Counted from the first letter of the stretch, positions 8,778 to 18,400 are shown. The stretch is 64,000 nucleotides of DNA from Haliscomenobacter sp. (GCA_016713275.1 JADJPL010000004.1:248001-312000); one strand, 5' to 3'. Made by a program: numbers and translations. Notes: generated from the sequence alone by a model not told the origin.

Positions 8778-9683
8778 TTATTTTTTATTTTCCAACCGAT
8801 GGATCAACGGGTTCACGCCGCCGTCGTACATCGCTTTCATCATCCAGCGCACAGCCCAGTTCGTTTTGTCTGGCGTACCGCCCTCGATGGGCGGGTGCGG
8901 GTCGTATTCCATGTCGAGCATAATAGCTTGGGCGTACCTGTCGCCATAAATGTCTTTCATGATGGCCAGCGACATGTCCATGCCTGCCGTTACGCCTGCG
9001 CTTGTCCAGTATTTACCGTCCTGGGTGTAGCGCTGATTAGCGGGAAGGGCTTTATATTTTTTCAGAAACTCCGTTTCCCGGTACCAGTTGGTGGACGCTT
9101 TTTTGTTTTCCAAAAGCCCTGTGGCGCCCAGCACCCAAACTCCGGTGCACACGGCGCCGGTATAGCGGGTCGTTTGATCTATTTTGCGGATCCAGTCGTG
9201 AAGGGGTTTATTGTAGGCCGCCTCGATAGTTCCCTGGAAGCCGCCTGGAATAATCAGGATATCCAATTGCGTTACGGAATCGATCACCGTTTCCGGCACG
9301 ATTTCTACGCCCATAACGGTTTGGATATGGCCTGGTTTAATTCCGATGAGTTTGGTGTTCGCCCCCATGGCTTGTCCCAACACGTATCTGGGTCCCATCA
9401 AATCCAGATCGTTCACGCCATCATAAACCAGAATGCCTATGTTTCGTATGGCATACTTGGGTTTCCCAAAAATCAATTCCATGGTCCGGGCATGGTTTTC
9501 GGGAGTGGCATGTTCGATTTCGCTTGCGATTTTGAGCGAATCTTCCCGGCTCATCGCCACCTTGCCGGGTTGTTGCGCTCCACGATGGCCGGATGGCTTG
9601 CCACAGGCAAGCAGCAAAAAAACCAGTGCGGGAATGGAAAAACCAGCGATCCGAAAAGCCTTCCTGCCGTAGAAGGACGGCAT
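8778..9683 (-). CDS. DJ-1/PfpI family lipoprotein
   Basis: The frame is open to 9761, but the start at 9683 (MPSFYGRKAFRIAGFSIP) gives a proper lipoprotein signal ending in LVFLLLAC. The mature domain is a class I glutamine-amidotransferase-like fold: IGILVYDGVNDLDLMGPRYV near its start, LDILIIPGGFQGT, and a nucleophile elbow GAVCTGVWVLGATGLL with the catalytic Cys. This arrangement matches the group that includes isonitrile hydratase and AraC-type regulator domains, but here it is an exported, membrane-anchored protein without a DNA-binding domain. The substrate cannot be told from sequence. Confidence 0.8.
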   Translation of the reverse strand: MPSFYGRKAFRIAGFSIPALVFLLLACGKPSGHRGAQQPGKVAMSREDSLKIASEIEHATPENHARTMELIFGKPKYAIRNIGILVYDGVNDLDLMGPRYVLGQAMGANTKLIGIKPGHIQTVMGVEIVPETVIDSVTQLDILIIPGGFQGTIEAAYNKPLHDWIRKIDQTTRYTGAVCTGVWVLGATGLLENKKASTNWYRETEFLKKYKALPANQRYTQDGKYWTSAGVTAGMDMSLAIMKDIYGDRYAQAIMLDMEYDPHPPIEGGTPDKTNWAVRWMMKAMYDGGVNPLIHRLENKK

Positions 9684-9763
9684 CGGCCTACTGATGCCTG
9701 GAGCCCGAAAGGCGTGGCCCCAAAGACCCAAAAGATGGGATAGAATGGTTCTGAATTTCATAG

Positions 9764-10306
9764 TTAAATTCGGGTTTGATGAAAAATTGGACTACTACCT
9801 GCCAAGGGGCAGGCGGCTTCGGGACGGTTGGGTCCCTCTCCCCCCGGGGCGCGCGGCCCGCGGGGCGGCGGGGGGCGCCCCCCGCCGGGGGGGCCGGCCA
9901 GGCGCCGCCGCCCCTGGCGGGCTCTCAAACGCTGCCTCCCCCGGGTTCGGGGTGCCCGCGCCCCGCGCCGCCGGCTAGGGGGGAGCGGGGGTGTCCCCGG
10001 GGCATTCTTTCCCGGCGGGGGCGCTGCACTCCCCGCCCCCACCGCCAATTCGCCCGCTGGGTGCGTTCTGTCCGCGTCGTTTGCCTGCTCTTTCTCCCTG
10101 CGGGTATCCGGGGTTCTGTGGCGCTCCGCCTGTGTTTGTCTTTGGATAAAGGGCGTCATAAAAAAAGTTTCTCCCAGGACCCCCCGGGTTCTTCTTGAAT
10201 CGTACGGGCCCGGTTGGCTGGTTTCCGAGGGGTTCCTCTTCCTCCCCTTGCGCGGCCCCACCAGGAAATGCAACAGGAATTTCTTCATGGCAATCCGGTT
10301 AGTCAT
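9764..10306 (-). pseudogene. Start of an unidentified gene coupled to the MbnP gene, running into G+C-rich sequence
   Basis: An ATG at 10306 overlaps the restored stop of the MbnP-type gene (TAA at 10299-10301), as in a translationally coupled operon, and opens MTNRIAMKKFLLHFLVG, which looks like a signal peptide. After about 20 residues the frame becomes Arg/Pro/Gly-rich low-complexity sequence as it enters the G+C-rich island at 9830-10060. MbnP genes are commonly followed by a di-heme peroxidase (MbnH), but none of its motifs are visible. I read this as the beginning of a lost or corrupted gene. Confidence 0.3.
9830..10060. other. Very G+C-rich low-complexity island
   Basis: About 230 bases made almost entirely of G and C runs, with self-complementary blocks such as GGGGGGCGCCCCCC, in a genome of otherwise moderate composition. 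All six frames are open for stretches simply because stop codons are rare here; the translations are Pro/Arg/Gly repeats with no family resemblance. It separates the PfpI gene from the damaged MbnP cluster. Confidence 0.8.
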
Positions 10307-11084
10307 TTCGGGCCATCGTAGGTTCCGAAGCCGTGTTCAGACTTTTCACAATACCTCCGAAGGAGAACATGTGGAGGTAATTATCCGCTATCGTGGCGGA
10401 ATGACCATGCCGAAGGGTTTTTGGCAAAACTGATGTTGGCCGGTCCGTTCAACAGGCGCAGGGCATCGGTTTTAATCACCAGGTACTGCGGTTGGTTTGC
10501 CTTGATTTTCAGTTCTTTCCCCCCGAACGCCAAGGTGGTAAGTTTAATGTTGTTCAAGGTTTTCTTTTCGCCAATGCCTCCGAATAATCCGATATGGTAT
10601 AAAAATTTCTGTTGTTTCCGCGTTTCGCTTAATGCAATACGAAGAATTGCCTTCCATTTTGACAAAATATAGCCCGAATTCCTGCCCAATACATATCTTC
10701 CTTCTCCCCTACGTCAGGCATCGTGCGTGCGCTGCTCGGCGGTGGGCGCGCTGTGCCGATGGTGACCGGATGGCGGAATATGCGCTGGCGTTATTCAGGG
10801 TAGCCGTATGGGTTTTGGCATCGTGCTCCCGGATAAGAAAATAACTATCCTCTTGCGGCACAACGTATTCCGATCCGTCCGCCTTGATCAAACAGAGATT
10901 GCTGACATAGTATTGAAAAAGGGAAATCGTGAACTCCTCCTCCAGGGCATTCTTGTAAGTTTTTTTATGGAGCACCAAATCCTCATTACCAACCACGTTG
11001 TCAAACTGAATGGTTAAAGCGCCCGTTTGGGCGAAGGCGCCAAAACAGGCCATATTAAAAAAGAATAAAGAACAGGTTTTTCAT
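10299..11084 (-). pseudogene. MbnP-family metal-binding protein, several frameshifts
   Basis: Three frames must be joined. ATG at 11084 opens MKNLFFIL; an extra T in a six-T run (about 11056-11061) shifts to MACFGAFAQTGALTIQFDN ... FQYYVSNLCL, a typical MbnP start. Near 10720-10780 the frame is lost again and resumes with QQKFLYHIGLFGG, KANQPQYLVIKTDALRLLNG. A third shift at about 10410 restores HSATIADNYLHMFSFGG and a TAA at 10299. MbnP-like proteins are periplasmic or surface proteins of Cu/metal-associated operons in Bacteroidota. The middle lesion removes recognisable sequence, so this may be a true pseudogene and not just base-call noise. Confidence 0.7.
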
Positions 11085-11196
11085 GATAAATCCTATTGAA
11101 TGAATGAAACCAAAGAAGCGGACGCCGCCAGGTGAGCCGCTCCAATTCAAATGAATATACTTCGCTGGACGCGAAAAAGGGATTGTCCGGTCTGCT

Positions 11197-11664
11197 TCAG
11201 ACCATGCGGGCGGAAGGCGGGCGGAAGATGTCTTCCAGAAAAGCGGAAGAAAGAAAAGAACGGGAATACCCTATCAAAGGAAGGTGTTCTTCCACGCAAG
11301 GCACGTGGAAGAAGTCAATGGCCATTCGGTATTGGCAATATAAAACCGGCGCTTTTTCTTTGACGTTTTTCGGCGCCTGCTTATGCTCCTGCTCGTCCGC
11401 CTTCTTCCATTGTTTCGACAGGTAGCATTTGCCATTACACATAACGAGGGGTTCCCTCTTGTTGACGCAAAGCACGTTAACGATATACTCCCTATGGATG
11501 ACATAATCGGCCAGAACGCCCACCCTGGTCAACGCAGGCAGCATAACCGTGATCATCATCGATATGGAGAATGCCCTTTTCAATGCCTTTTGAAAGTTTG
11601 TGGGCAAGGTAAAAAAATTGACCGGCACTTTGACTAAATCCGGATATATTTTCAGATTGCCCAA
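11197..11664 (-). CDS. Small membrane protein with CNGKC motif
   Basis: The open frame covers 155 codons; the functional start may be ATG at 11559 (MMITVMLPAL...), since the first ~35 residues look unlike a leader. It has one membrane segment, then YVIHREYIVNVLCVNK and VMCNGKCYLSKQWKK, followed by a charged tail and a late aromatic segment with FFHVPC. A Cys pattern of C-x-N-K then CNGKC-x-L recurs in short Bacteroidota membrane proteins near copper or heme genes. It is directly upstream of the MbnP-type gene on the same strand, so a metal-linked role is likely. No enzymatic function can be named. Confidence 0.6.
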   Translation of the reverse strand: MGNLKIYPDLVKVPVNFFTLPTNFQKALKRAFSISMMITVMLPALTRVGVLADYVIHREYIVNVLCVNKREPLVMCNGKCYLSKQWKKADEQEHKQAPKNVKEKAPVLYCQYRMAIDFFHVPCVEEHLPLIGYSRSFLSSAFLEDIFRPPSARMV

Positions 11665-11682
11665 CTTTGGGGCTCTCTTGAA

Positions 11683-12642
11683 TCACTTTGGACCAAAAAA
11701 TTTGTCGCCATTATAATGTATCATATGGTCCGGCAATTCAGAAAGCCAAACTTCGGTTTCCCAGGCAATATCAGCAGAGTGTTTTTTGAATTCCTTAAAA
11801 TCGGGGAAAGCCGTTATGAAGATTTTACTCGCCTGACAGTTCTGGAACATATTTTCCATTTCCATGATTCTCTTTGGAGAAAAAGGCCCATGGGAAGTAA
11901 CCGCTTCTATAAGAAAAAGCCATTTTTTATTTTTATCGTAAAGAACGACATCCGGCAACTTACTGTGTTCGCCAATCAAAATGCCCAGCTCCTCCCATCC
12001 GTTGGCATCTATGTATAAGGTCTTATTCGCGGTATCTCCTACGTAGAGCAAATCGGCTCCGGGGGCAAAACGGGGGGCAAACGCTTCGATCACCGAAATT
12101 TGAACTTGATTGTGTTTGCCCGGAGAAAAGGATAGCTCTGTACCGTCTTTCAGCTTCAACGGGATTTTACTGAATGCTCTTTGCTTGTTGTATTTTTCAC
12201 GGAGCGACCCGGTATTTTCGCTGAACTGCTTAATTTTTTTGTTCCAGTTTCTGGAATTATAAGATTTAACGACTTCCAATGCTTCCGGCGACAAGCCATA
12301 GTGGTTGTATTTGCTGTTTGTTGGCAACCCGGGATTTTCCGGATTGCGAATCGCAATTCCTGCTTGAACAAATTGATGGAGCGTGTACCTGCGAAAGGTT
12401 TCCCTTGAGTTTTCAGCATAATGTGCGTTATAATGCTCCGCAATGAAACGAATAATGCCCTTGTATTTAGCATTTTCTTTATTTCCAACGACTGACATAC
12501 TCACGGCTTTTGCTTTGCTCCATTCGTCTTCTTCCTTCAGGTTGCATAAAGCAAGAAGAGCCAGCGCTGAAGGTACATTTTGCTGCTTTTTTGGAAGACC
12601 TAAAGCTTCCAGTATGCGTTTTGCTTCATCAACTTTACTCAT
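11683..12642 (-). CDS. Type II restriction endonuclease, PstI/BsuBI family
   Basis: 319 residues. The N-terminal half holds a helical recognition domain (RRYTLHQFVQAGIAIRNPE, NSKYNHYGLSPEALEVV) and the C-terminal half the BsuBI/PstI nuclease domain: GADLLYVGDTANK, PDVVLYD (P230-D231) and FLIEAVTSHGP (E246), then SPKR. This is the PD-(D/E)XK-like core of enzymes cutting CTGCAG. The ATG overlaps the methylase TGA in an ATGA, so translation is coupled and the nuclease is made after the methylase. The protein appears intact. Exact cleavage specificity is inferred from family. Confidence 0.9.
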   Translation of the reverse strand: MSKVDEAKRILEALGLPKKQQNVPSALALLALCNLKEEDEWSKAKAVSMSVVGNKENAKYKGIIRFIAEHYNAHYAENSRETFRRYTLHQFVQAGIAIRNPENPGLPTNSKYNHYGLSPEALEVVKSYNSRNWNKKIKQFSENTGSLREKYNKQRAFSKIPLKLKDGTELSFSPGKHNQVQISVIEAFAPRFAPGADLLYVGDTANKTLYIDANGWEELGILIGEHSKLPDVVLYDKNKKWLFLIEAVTSHGPFSPKRIMEMENMFQNCQASKIFITAFPDFKEFKKHSADIAWETEVWLSELPDHMIHYNGDKFFGPK

Positions 12643-14215
12643 GATGCCTGCACAGGTTGAAAATATTCGTTTATCGTTCGATTAATATGCTCTACTGAAA
12701 AGTCGTTTGACAGGATCAAGGAGTCGCCAATTTCTTTGAGAATCTCCATGGGAGGTAATGCCATTTGCCTCAGTTCCGTGGCGCTTACATTGACATTGCC
12801 ATTAAAAATCCTGAAATACGTATCAAAAAGTTTACTGTTGAGCAATGCGCAAAGCCCAACCATTTCATTTCGATACAAACGCCCATTCTTTCGGTAGATG
12901 TAATTTACCTTGTTTTCAACTCCGATAAAATCCGATTTGATATCATCGCAGAAATATGGAGCAGCGACTAATCTGCTTTTATCATCCTTACTACTAAAAC
13001 GCCTCAATAAAACATAGTTTTTGTTAGGGATAAGCAGCGGCGCAGACTTATCCGCCACCAAAATAAACTGTCCTTTTCTGGGTTTAGGCACAGGCCATTC
13101 CAAGTCCATTTGTTTTACATTGTGCAGCCAGATAAGAGGAGCCGCCGCGCCGATTTCTGTTTCAACGCTGTCCCTGATATAATCTGCTGCACGGAACGCC
13201 ACTACAGGTCCGGTTGAAATTTGAATATTATACTTGGTCAGGGTGCCCGTCCAGTTCTTCAAAATCTCCAATACGTTTTCCTCCAGATCTGTTGTTGGCA
13301 AATAAAGGATTCGTTCCTTAGTATTTAAATCTATGATATCCTTTTTAGGGAAGGTCTTAATAAAAGGATTGCCCAAGTCTTTCAATCCGGCCGATGAGGA
13401 TATGGTTACATACGGCTCCCGAATGCGTCTTTTAACGCCTTTAATGATCACTGTTTCTTGCAATACCTTATCCTTACCGAAGGTTTCTTTTCGGGAAACA
13501 AACAGGTGCGCCTTTTCTAAATCAATAAGTTGGAAAAAATACTCGCGAAAAGCTTTAAAATATCCACCTGCGGCATAACTACGAGGGGTAATAAAAATAA
13601 GCGATCCATTTTCCTTAAGCAGTTTCGCCGACAAAGCCATAAAGATGGCATAAATATTAGGATGTCCATTTACTACCGCTTTGGCAACCTTTGCGCGTTT
13701 GTCATCAATGGGAATTTTGAAATAGGGCGGATTTGAAATAATAATATCAAATAGCTCAATTGGAGTGGAAAATAAATGATCCGCTTCTTCAAATCGCTCG
13801 TGGTTGTGCATGACAAAGTCTTCCGTTTGAAGTTTAGTCGCGATTTGAATTCCTTTTTCCTTAACCCATTTTTCTAAATAGCTCAGAGATTGCTCGGAAA
13901 AGGTATCAATTCCAGGTCCATTTCGTATGCAACCAATTCAATATGGCCCAAGTTTTTGTTAACAGAAACCAGATGTTCTATCAAAGCGCACGATAAAATC
14001 AGAGAACCGCATCCGGGATCAAGAACGCGAATGGAATTTCCGGCATGCCCGCAAAGGGAAGCCATAAAGGATGCGATTTCGCGGGGAGTAAAAAACTGCC
14101 CGTTTTCCTTTTTGTGCCGTTGGCCAACCGAGGCGGCGTACAAAACGCCTAATCTTTCGGCAAACTGACTTGGCAGTTCTTGATCAATAGGAAATACGAC
14201 TTGGTTATTCTTCAT
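12639..14215 (-). CDS. Adenine-N6 DNA methyltransferase of the PstI/BsuBI type (one frameshift)
   Basis: The first part (13883-14215) carries the SAM site RVLDPGCGSLILSCALIEHL and FFTPREIASFMASL; the second (12639-13811) carries the catalytic motif IIISNPPYFKIP and the target-recognition region. One base is missing at about 13918, most likely a C in GACCCT, and inserting it restores MDPGIDTFSEQSLSYLEKWV and joins both parts into about 525 residues. It protects the host by methylating the sequence cut by the adjacent nuclease. Its start overlaps the regulator by 11 bases and its end overlaps the nuclease by 4. Without the repair, the split gene would leave the nuclease unopposed, so a sequencing error is more likely. 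Confidence 0.88.
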
Positions 14216-14525
14216 TTTTGTTATGGCTCATGTATCTGATTTTCTTTTCCGCCACTTTTAAGGCATCCGTCGCCCATTCTTCTCCTTTCAGATCGCCCAG
14301 CAGCCGATCGCTTAAATAGTGAATAAGCAATTCCTTTTCATCCACATCAAAAATCCTGGCGATCTGAATGATTTGTTCCCTTGAAGCTTTTCGTTCACCT
14401 CGTTCAATCTTGCTTAAAATCGATTGGTCGATATCCAGTTCAGCAGCCAATCTCCTTAAGGGAAGCCCCTGATCAACCCTTAGCTTTCTGATCTGCTCTC
14501 CAATGGTCAACATTTGTTTAGACAT
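14205..14525 (-). CDS. XRE-family regulator of the restriction-modification operon
   Basis: 106 residues with a helix-turn-helix over about residues 8-62 (IGEQIRKLRVDQGLPLRRLA, LDIDQSILSKIERGERKAS) and a C-terminal tail of 40 residues. It is first in the operon and overlaps the methylase. Regulators in this position act as C (controller) proteins, delaying nuclease expression until the DNA is methylated. A palindrome GACTATTTTAGTC ten bases before its start is a good operator candidate. Slightly longer than the usual ~80-residue C proteins. Confidence 0.85.
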   Translation of the reverse strand: MSKQMLTIGEQIRKLRVDQGLPLRRLAAELDIDQSILSKIERGERKASREQIIQIARIFDVDEKELLIHYLSDRLLGDLKGEEWATDALKVAEKKIRYMSHNKNEE

Positions 14526-14534
14526 TTATTTTTT

Positions 14535-14547
14535 GACTATTTTAGTC
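14535..14547 (-). promoter_or_regulatory. C-box-like operator
   Basis: GACTA-TTT-TAGTC, a perfect 5+5 inverted repeat, extending with one mismatch to TTTTGACTA/TAGTCCAAA. It matches the GACT...AGTC pattern known for controller-protein boxes and ends ten bases upstream of the regulator's ATG at 14525. The rest of 14548-14761 shows nothing I can name. Confidence 0.6.
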
Positions 14548-14761
14548 CAAAATACGTGCTTTTTTTCTTTTCTCCCTAAAATCCGGCTAAAAAACGGCGC
14601 CCTGCAGCCTGAAAAGTTCCCGAACCATTTCACCTACAATTACTTCAAAAAAATTCCCATGCGCCATGCTTCGAAAATCCCCGCAGATGTCGTATTTTCA
14701 GCAGACAGACGGGATATGAGAGGCTACCCTCTCTCCATTTGTTCATCCTAAATGGAAGTGT

Positions 14762-16846
14762 ATGAAGACGCAACCCCTGCTTTTCGTTCTACTGCTTACC
14801 GCGATGGAAGGTATCAGCCAACCCAAAAACGCGCCCGAAATCAAAACGGGTTTTGAAGCGATGCACCATATCCGGCAACTCCCTCTTTTGTTTCCCTCCG
14901 GCGCCGAAACCAAACAACCGCTTGCCTATGATGCGACAGGCGGCAATTGGGACCACCACTTTTTAGCGGCCTTCACCAAATATATCGATACCCTCCGGCA
15001 ACCGGATGGATCGGAAATCAGAGAATATGTAATTTTTGACGAATATGGCCCGGGATGCCTCTTCCGCCAGCAAATGAATGCCTGGTTTGACCGCTCCGGA
15101 ATACCTAACGGATGGCTGCCGGTTGGCGAACTCACCCAACCGCGCGCAGATGCCAATATCCGCTATTATTTCGACGATGAAAAAGAACCCCGCATTGACA
15201 TGCACCTCAAAGATTTCTTCGGAGGAAAAATCGCCCCTTTTGACGGCCCGCTTTGCTTTATTGATTCCCTGAACCTGTTCGCCATTTCGTATTACCCCTT
15301 CCCCTTTCAAAAAAGGCTTAAGATAACCATGCGCCCTAACTCCGAATCCTTTGAACAAATGGACACCAAGTGGTATCAATATACCCACCTCATCTACCCA
15401 GCTGATTACCAAATCACTACCTGTCAAGTACCCCAAACTCCCAGCAAAGCTGTTCTGGACCAATGGCAAAAAACGGGGGAAAACCCAAATGATTTAACCG
15501 GCGCCAAATGGATGCAATCCAAACAGGAAATAAAAACCAATCAAACGAAAACCCTGTTCGAAATCGACAAACCCGGCTCCATCGCCGGGTTGAGAATTTC
15601 CCTCCAGCCGTATACAAAAGAAACCTTTTATAATACCTACATTAAAATGTACTGGGACGGCAGCAAAGAGGCTGCGGTGGATTTGCCGCTTTGTTACCTG
15701 TTTGGAGGGGGCGCAAAAGACTATGCCTCCTCCTCGGATAAGGTGTTTGAAAAATCCCTTACCACCCTGTTGTTCGGGTTCGATAACCAAACGGGGAGCT
15801 TCTACTCTTACTTCCCGATGCCGTTTTGGAAATCAGCAAAAATCGTTTTGGAAAACAAATCCGGCATTGACATCACCAACCTCGTCTGCGATGTGACCTA
15901 CATTCCAGCCAGCCACTTGAACTACCCCGCCGATAAAACCGGCTATTTCTTCGCTACACGCACCACAGACGCGGACCCCGACACCACGGCATACCACAAT
16001 ATAGCCTTTGAAGCCCAGGGCAGAGGACATGTCGCCGGCATTGTCTTTTACTCCGACAAGTACGATATGGACGGCGATGAGTTTACGTATATTGACGGCA
16101 GCCATAATCCGCAGATCCACGGCAGCGGCACCGAAGACGACCATAACCAGGGTTGGGCAGGCCGGGCTTATCAAAAACCGCTTTGGGGAGGCCTTTTCAA
16201 CGGGTACAACGGCGCTTACCGGATTTATCTGAACGACTGTTATATTTTTAATCAGAATATCCGGATTGCCTATGAACACTCGCTCACTAAAAAACACTTC
16301 ATCAACGGCGGAAATACCGATGTGGTCATTTTTTATTACCTGTCTAAAAATGGAAGCAACCTCTTTTTAACCGACGAGGTAGACGTTGGCAACCATTTCT
16401 CTGAAAGCCTCCATCAATATGCCATCCAAAACCAAACCTGGAAAGGCCACGTAGTAGACTCCTACGACGGATACGAAAGAAACCTGGATTATGCCACCTA
16501 TTCCGATGACGGCAAAGCATTTAATGGGTCGAGCAGGTTTACCGTCCGCATTGATCCGCAGAACCAGGGCGTCAGGCTGCGCAAACGCATGAACCGGAGG
16601 GATAACGGAGTCCAAAGCGCCGCCGTTTATGCCGACGGGGTTTTAGTCAAAGAAAGGCCCTGGCATATTGTCACGCCATCGCTCTCCACCGGCAAAGGGG
16701 ATCTCGATGGGTGGTTCGACAGCGATTTTAATATTCCTGTTCAGTATACCCGGGGGAAACCCAGGATAACGGTGGAAATTAAATATATCGGCTCCCCGAA
16801 AAAAGAAATAAACGAATTTTACTACTGGATTTATAGCTATAAATAA
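14762..16846 (+). CDS. DUF2961 / GH172 family glycoside hydrolase
   Basis: 694 residues with a signal peptide (MKTQPLLFVLLLTAMEGISQ). DUF2961 proteins form glycoside hydrolase family 172, acting on difructose anhydrides and D-arabino-/fructofuranosides. Visible family blocks are the N-terminal NWDHH/IREYVIFDEYGPGCLFRQ region, LNLFAISYYPFPFQKRLKI, and near residue 455 the signature HGSGTEDDHNQGW followed by GLFNGYNGAYRIYLND. The C-terminal part is a second jelly-roll-like domain. The next gene follows after 24 bases on the same strand. Substrate unknown. Confidence 0.82.
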   Translation: MKTQPLLFVLLLTAMEGISQPKNAPEIKTGFEAMHHIRQLPLLFPSGAETKQPLAYDATGGNWDHHFLAAFTKYIDTLRQPDGSEIREYVIFDEYGPGCLFRQQMNAWFDRSGIPNGWLPVGELTQPRADANIRYYFDDEKEPRIDMHLKDFFGGKIAPFDGPLCFIDSLNLFAISYYPFPFQKRLKITMRPNSESFEQMDTKWYQYTHLIYPADYQITTCQVPQTPSKAVLDQWQKTGENPNDLTGAKWMQSKQEIKTNQTKTLFEIDKPGSIAGLRISLQPYTKETFYNTYIKMYWDGSKEAAVDLPLCYLFGGGAKDYASSSDKVFEKSLTTLLFGFDNQTGSFYSYFPMPFWKSAKIVLENKSGIDITNLVCDVTYIPASHLNYPADKTGYFFATRTTDADPDTTAYHNIAFEAQGRGHVAGIVFYSDKYDMDGDEFTYIDGSHNPQIHGSGTEDDHNQGWAGRAYQKPLWGGLFNGYNGAYRIYLNDCYIFNQNIRIAYEHSLTKKHFINGGNTDVVIFYYLSKNGSNLFLTDEVDVGNHFSESLHQYAIQNQTWKGHVVDSYDGYERNLDYATYSDDGKAFNGSSRFTVRIDPQNQGVRLRKRMNRRDNGVQSAAVYADGVLVKERPWHIVTPSLSTGKGDLDGWFDSDFNIPVQYTRGKPRITVEIKYIGSPKKEINEFYYWIYSYK

Positions 16847-16870
16847 CGGCTTCTAAAAAAACCTGATTCA

Positions 16871-18400
16871 ATGCGCAACCTTTTCTTATGCTTGCTCCTT
16901 CTGCCTTTGCTGGCGCAACGGCTCCCTGCCCAGGCCGATCTGAAAGCCCTTGACACCTACATCGAAAACGCCCGCAAGGAATGGGCCGTGCCCGGCTTGT
17001 CGGTAGCGGTAGTCAAAGACGGAAAAGTAGTCCTGGCCAAGGGATATGGGGTGAAGGAGCTGGGGAAAACCGACCCGGTGGACGATAACACGCTTTTTGC
17101 CATTGCCTCCAATACAAAGGCCTTCATTTCGGCATCGATCGCTTTACTGGTAGAGGAAGGCAAGTTGAAATGGGACGACCCGGTAAAAAAATACCTGCCC
17201 TATTTCGAGTTATACAACCCCTTCGTCAGCGCCCACACCACGGTGCGCGACCTGCTTTGCCACCGGGTAGGACTGGGCACCTTCAGCGGCGACGTGCTCT
17301 GGTTCAAAAGCAACTATACCGCCGAGGAGGTGGTCCGGCACGCCAAATACCTGCCCGCCGCCTACGAATTCCGGGCCGGCTACGGGTACACCAACCTCAT
17401 GTTCATCGCGGCGGGCGAAGTGATCCGGGCGGTCAGCGGCCAATCCTGGGACGCGTTCGTCAAAGAGCGCTTTTTCCAGCCCCTGGGCATGAACCGCTCC
17501 CAAACCTCCGTGAACGATCTCGTCAAAACGGGCAATTTCGCTACCCCGCATAAAAGCGTTTATGGCCCCGCGGAACCCATCGCCTATGCCAGATGGGACA
17601 ACATGGGCGCCGCAGGCGGCATCCTCTCCAGCGCAACCGACATGGCCAAATGGCTTCAGCTCCAGCTCGCCCACGGCGCCTGGGGTGGCAAACAGGTGTT
17701 CAAGCAAGAGTCCCAAGACGTGTTCTGGACGATGCACAACAGCTTCCGCGTGGGCTGGAACGCCCGATCCGCTGCGCCCGCGCGCAACTTCTCCGGCTAC
17801 GCGCTCGGCTGGAACGTCACCGACAACGGCGGCCGGCTCGTCGTTTCCCATGGCGGCGGCTACGACGGCATGTACTCCCAGGTCATGTTATGGCCCCAGG
17901 CAAACCTGGGCGTTGTGGTGCTCACCAACAGCATGACCGGCATCAGCGGCAACTTGTGCAACTACATCGCCGACCGCTTCCTGGGCAACCCGGAGAAAGA
18001 CTGGTGTAAACAGGGCCTCGACGGCGAAAAACGCCATCAGGCAACCCGCAAGGATTGGGTGGATCAGCGCGTCAAAGCCCGCGTGCAAGGTACATCGCCC
18101 TCCCTGCAGCTAAAAGACCTCGCCGGAACCTATTTCGACCCACTCTACGGAGAAGTCGTCATCCGCGAGTCCGGCAACGCCCTGGAACTGCACTTTCCCC
18201 ACGCCCCCAGCCTCGACGCCAAACTAACCCACTGGCATTTCAACACCTTCCAGATCCAATGGAACGAGCCCCACGCCTGGTTCGATTTCGGAACGATCCA
18301 GTTCGTTGCAGATAATAAAAATCAGCGCGTCAGCGAATTACGTTTCGACGTGCCCAACGAGGATATTTTCTTCGAGGAAATCAAGGCGGTTAGACGGTAG
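16871..18400 (+). CDS. Serine hydrolase, beta-lactamase class C / DUF3471
   Basis: 509 residues, signal peptide MRNLFLCLLLLPLLAQRLPA. The penicillin-binding-protein-like fold is shown by SxxK at residues 80-83 (ASNTKAF), YTN near 176 and HGG in SHGGGYDGMYS. A C-terminal DUF3471-type domain follows (LKDLAGTYFDPLYGEVVIRE). Such exported enzymes are peptidases, esterases or D-aminoacyl hydrolases and are not necessarily beta-lactamases. It probably shares an operon with the GH172 gene. Its last residues and stop (Arg-Arg-TAG) are encoded by the first unit of the tandem repeat that follows, so the natural C-terminus may once have been elsewhere. Confidence 0.88.
   Translation: MRNLFLCLLLLPLLAQRLPAQADLKALDTYIENARKEWAVPGLSVAVVKDGKVVLAKGYGVKELGKTDPVDDNTLFAIASNTKAFISASIALLVEEGKLKWDDPVKKYLPYFELYNPFVSAHTTVRDLLCHRVGLGTFSGDVLWFKSNYTAEEVVRHAKYLPAAYEFRAGYGYTNLMFIAAGEVIRAVSGQSWDAFVKERFFQPLGMNRSQTSVNDLVKTGNFATPHKSVYGPAEPIAYARWDNMGAAGGILSSATDMAKWLQLQLAHGAWGGKQVFKQESQDVFWTMHNSFRVGWNARSAAPARNFSGYALGWNVTDNGGRLVVSHGGGYDGMYSQVMLWPQANLGVVVLTNSMTGISGNLCNYIADRFLGNPEKDWCKQGLDGEKRHQATRKDWVDQRVKARVQGTSPSLQLKDLAGTYFDPLYGEVVIRESGNALELHFPHAPSLDAKLTHWHFNTFQIQWNEPHAWFDFGTIQFVADNKNQRVSELRFDVPNEDIFFEEIKAVRR

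Noticed and set aside
9764..10198. Overlapping long open frames in the G+C-rich island on both strands
   Set aside because: They result from lack of stop codons in G/C runs; translations are Arg/Pro/Gly low complexity.
11683..14547. Phage-defence island beyond the R-M operon
   Set aside because: No other defence gene or integrase flanks it; neighbours are metal-cluster and glycan genes.
16871..18400. Beta-lactamase conferring antibiotic resistance
   Set aside because: Class C fold with DUF3471 is shared by many esterases and peptidases; no resistance-specific feature is visible.
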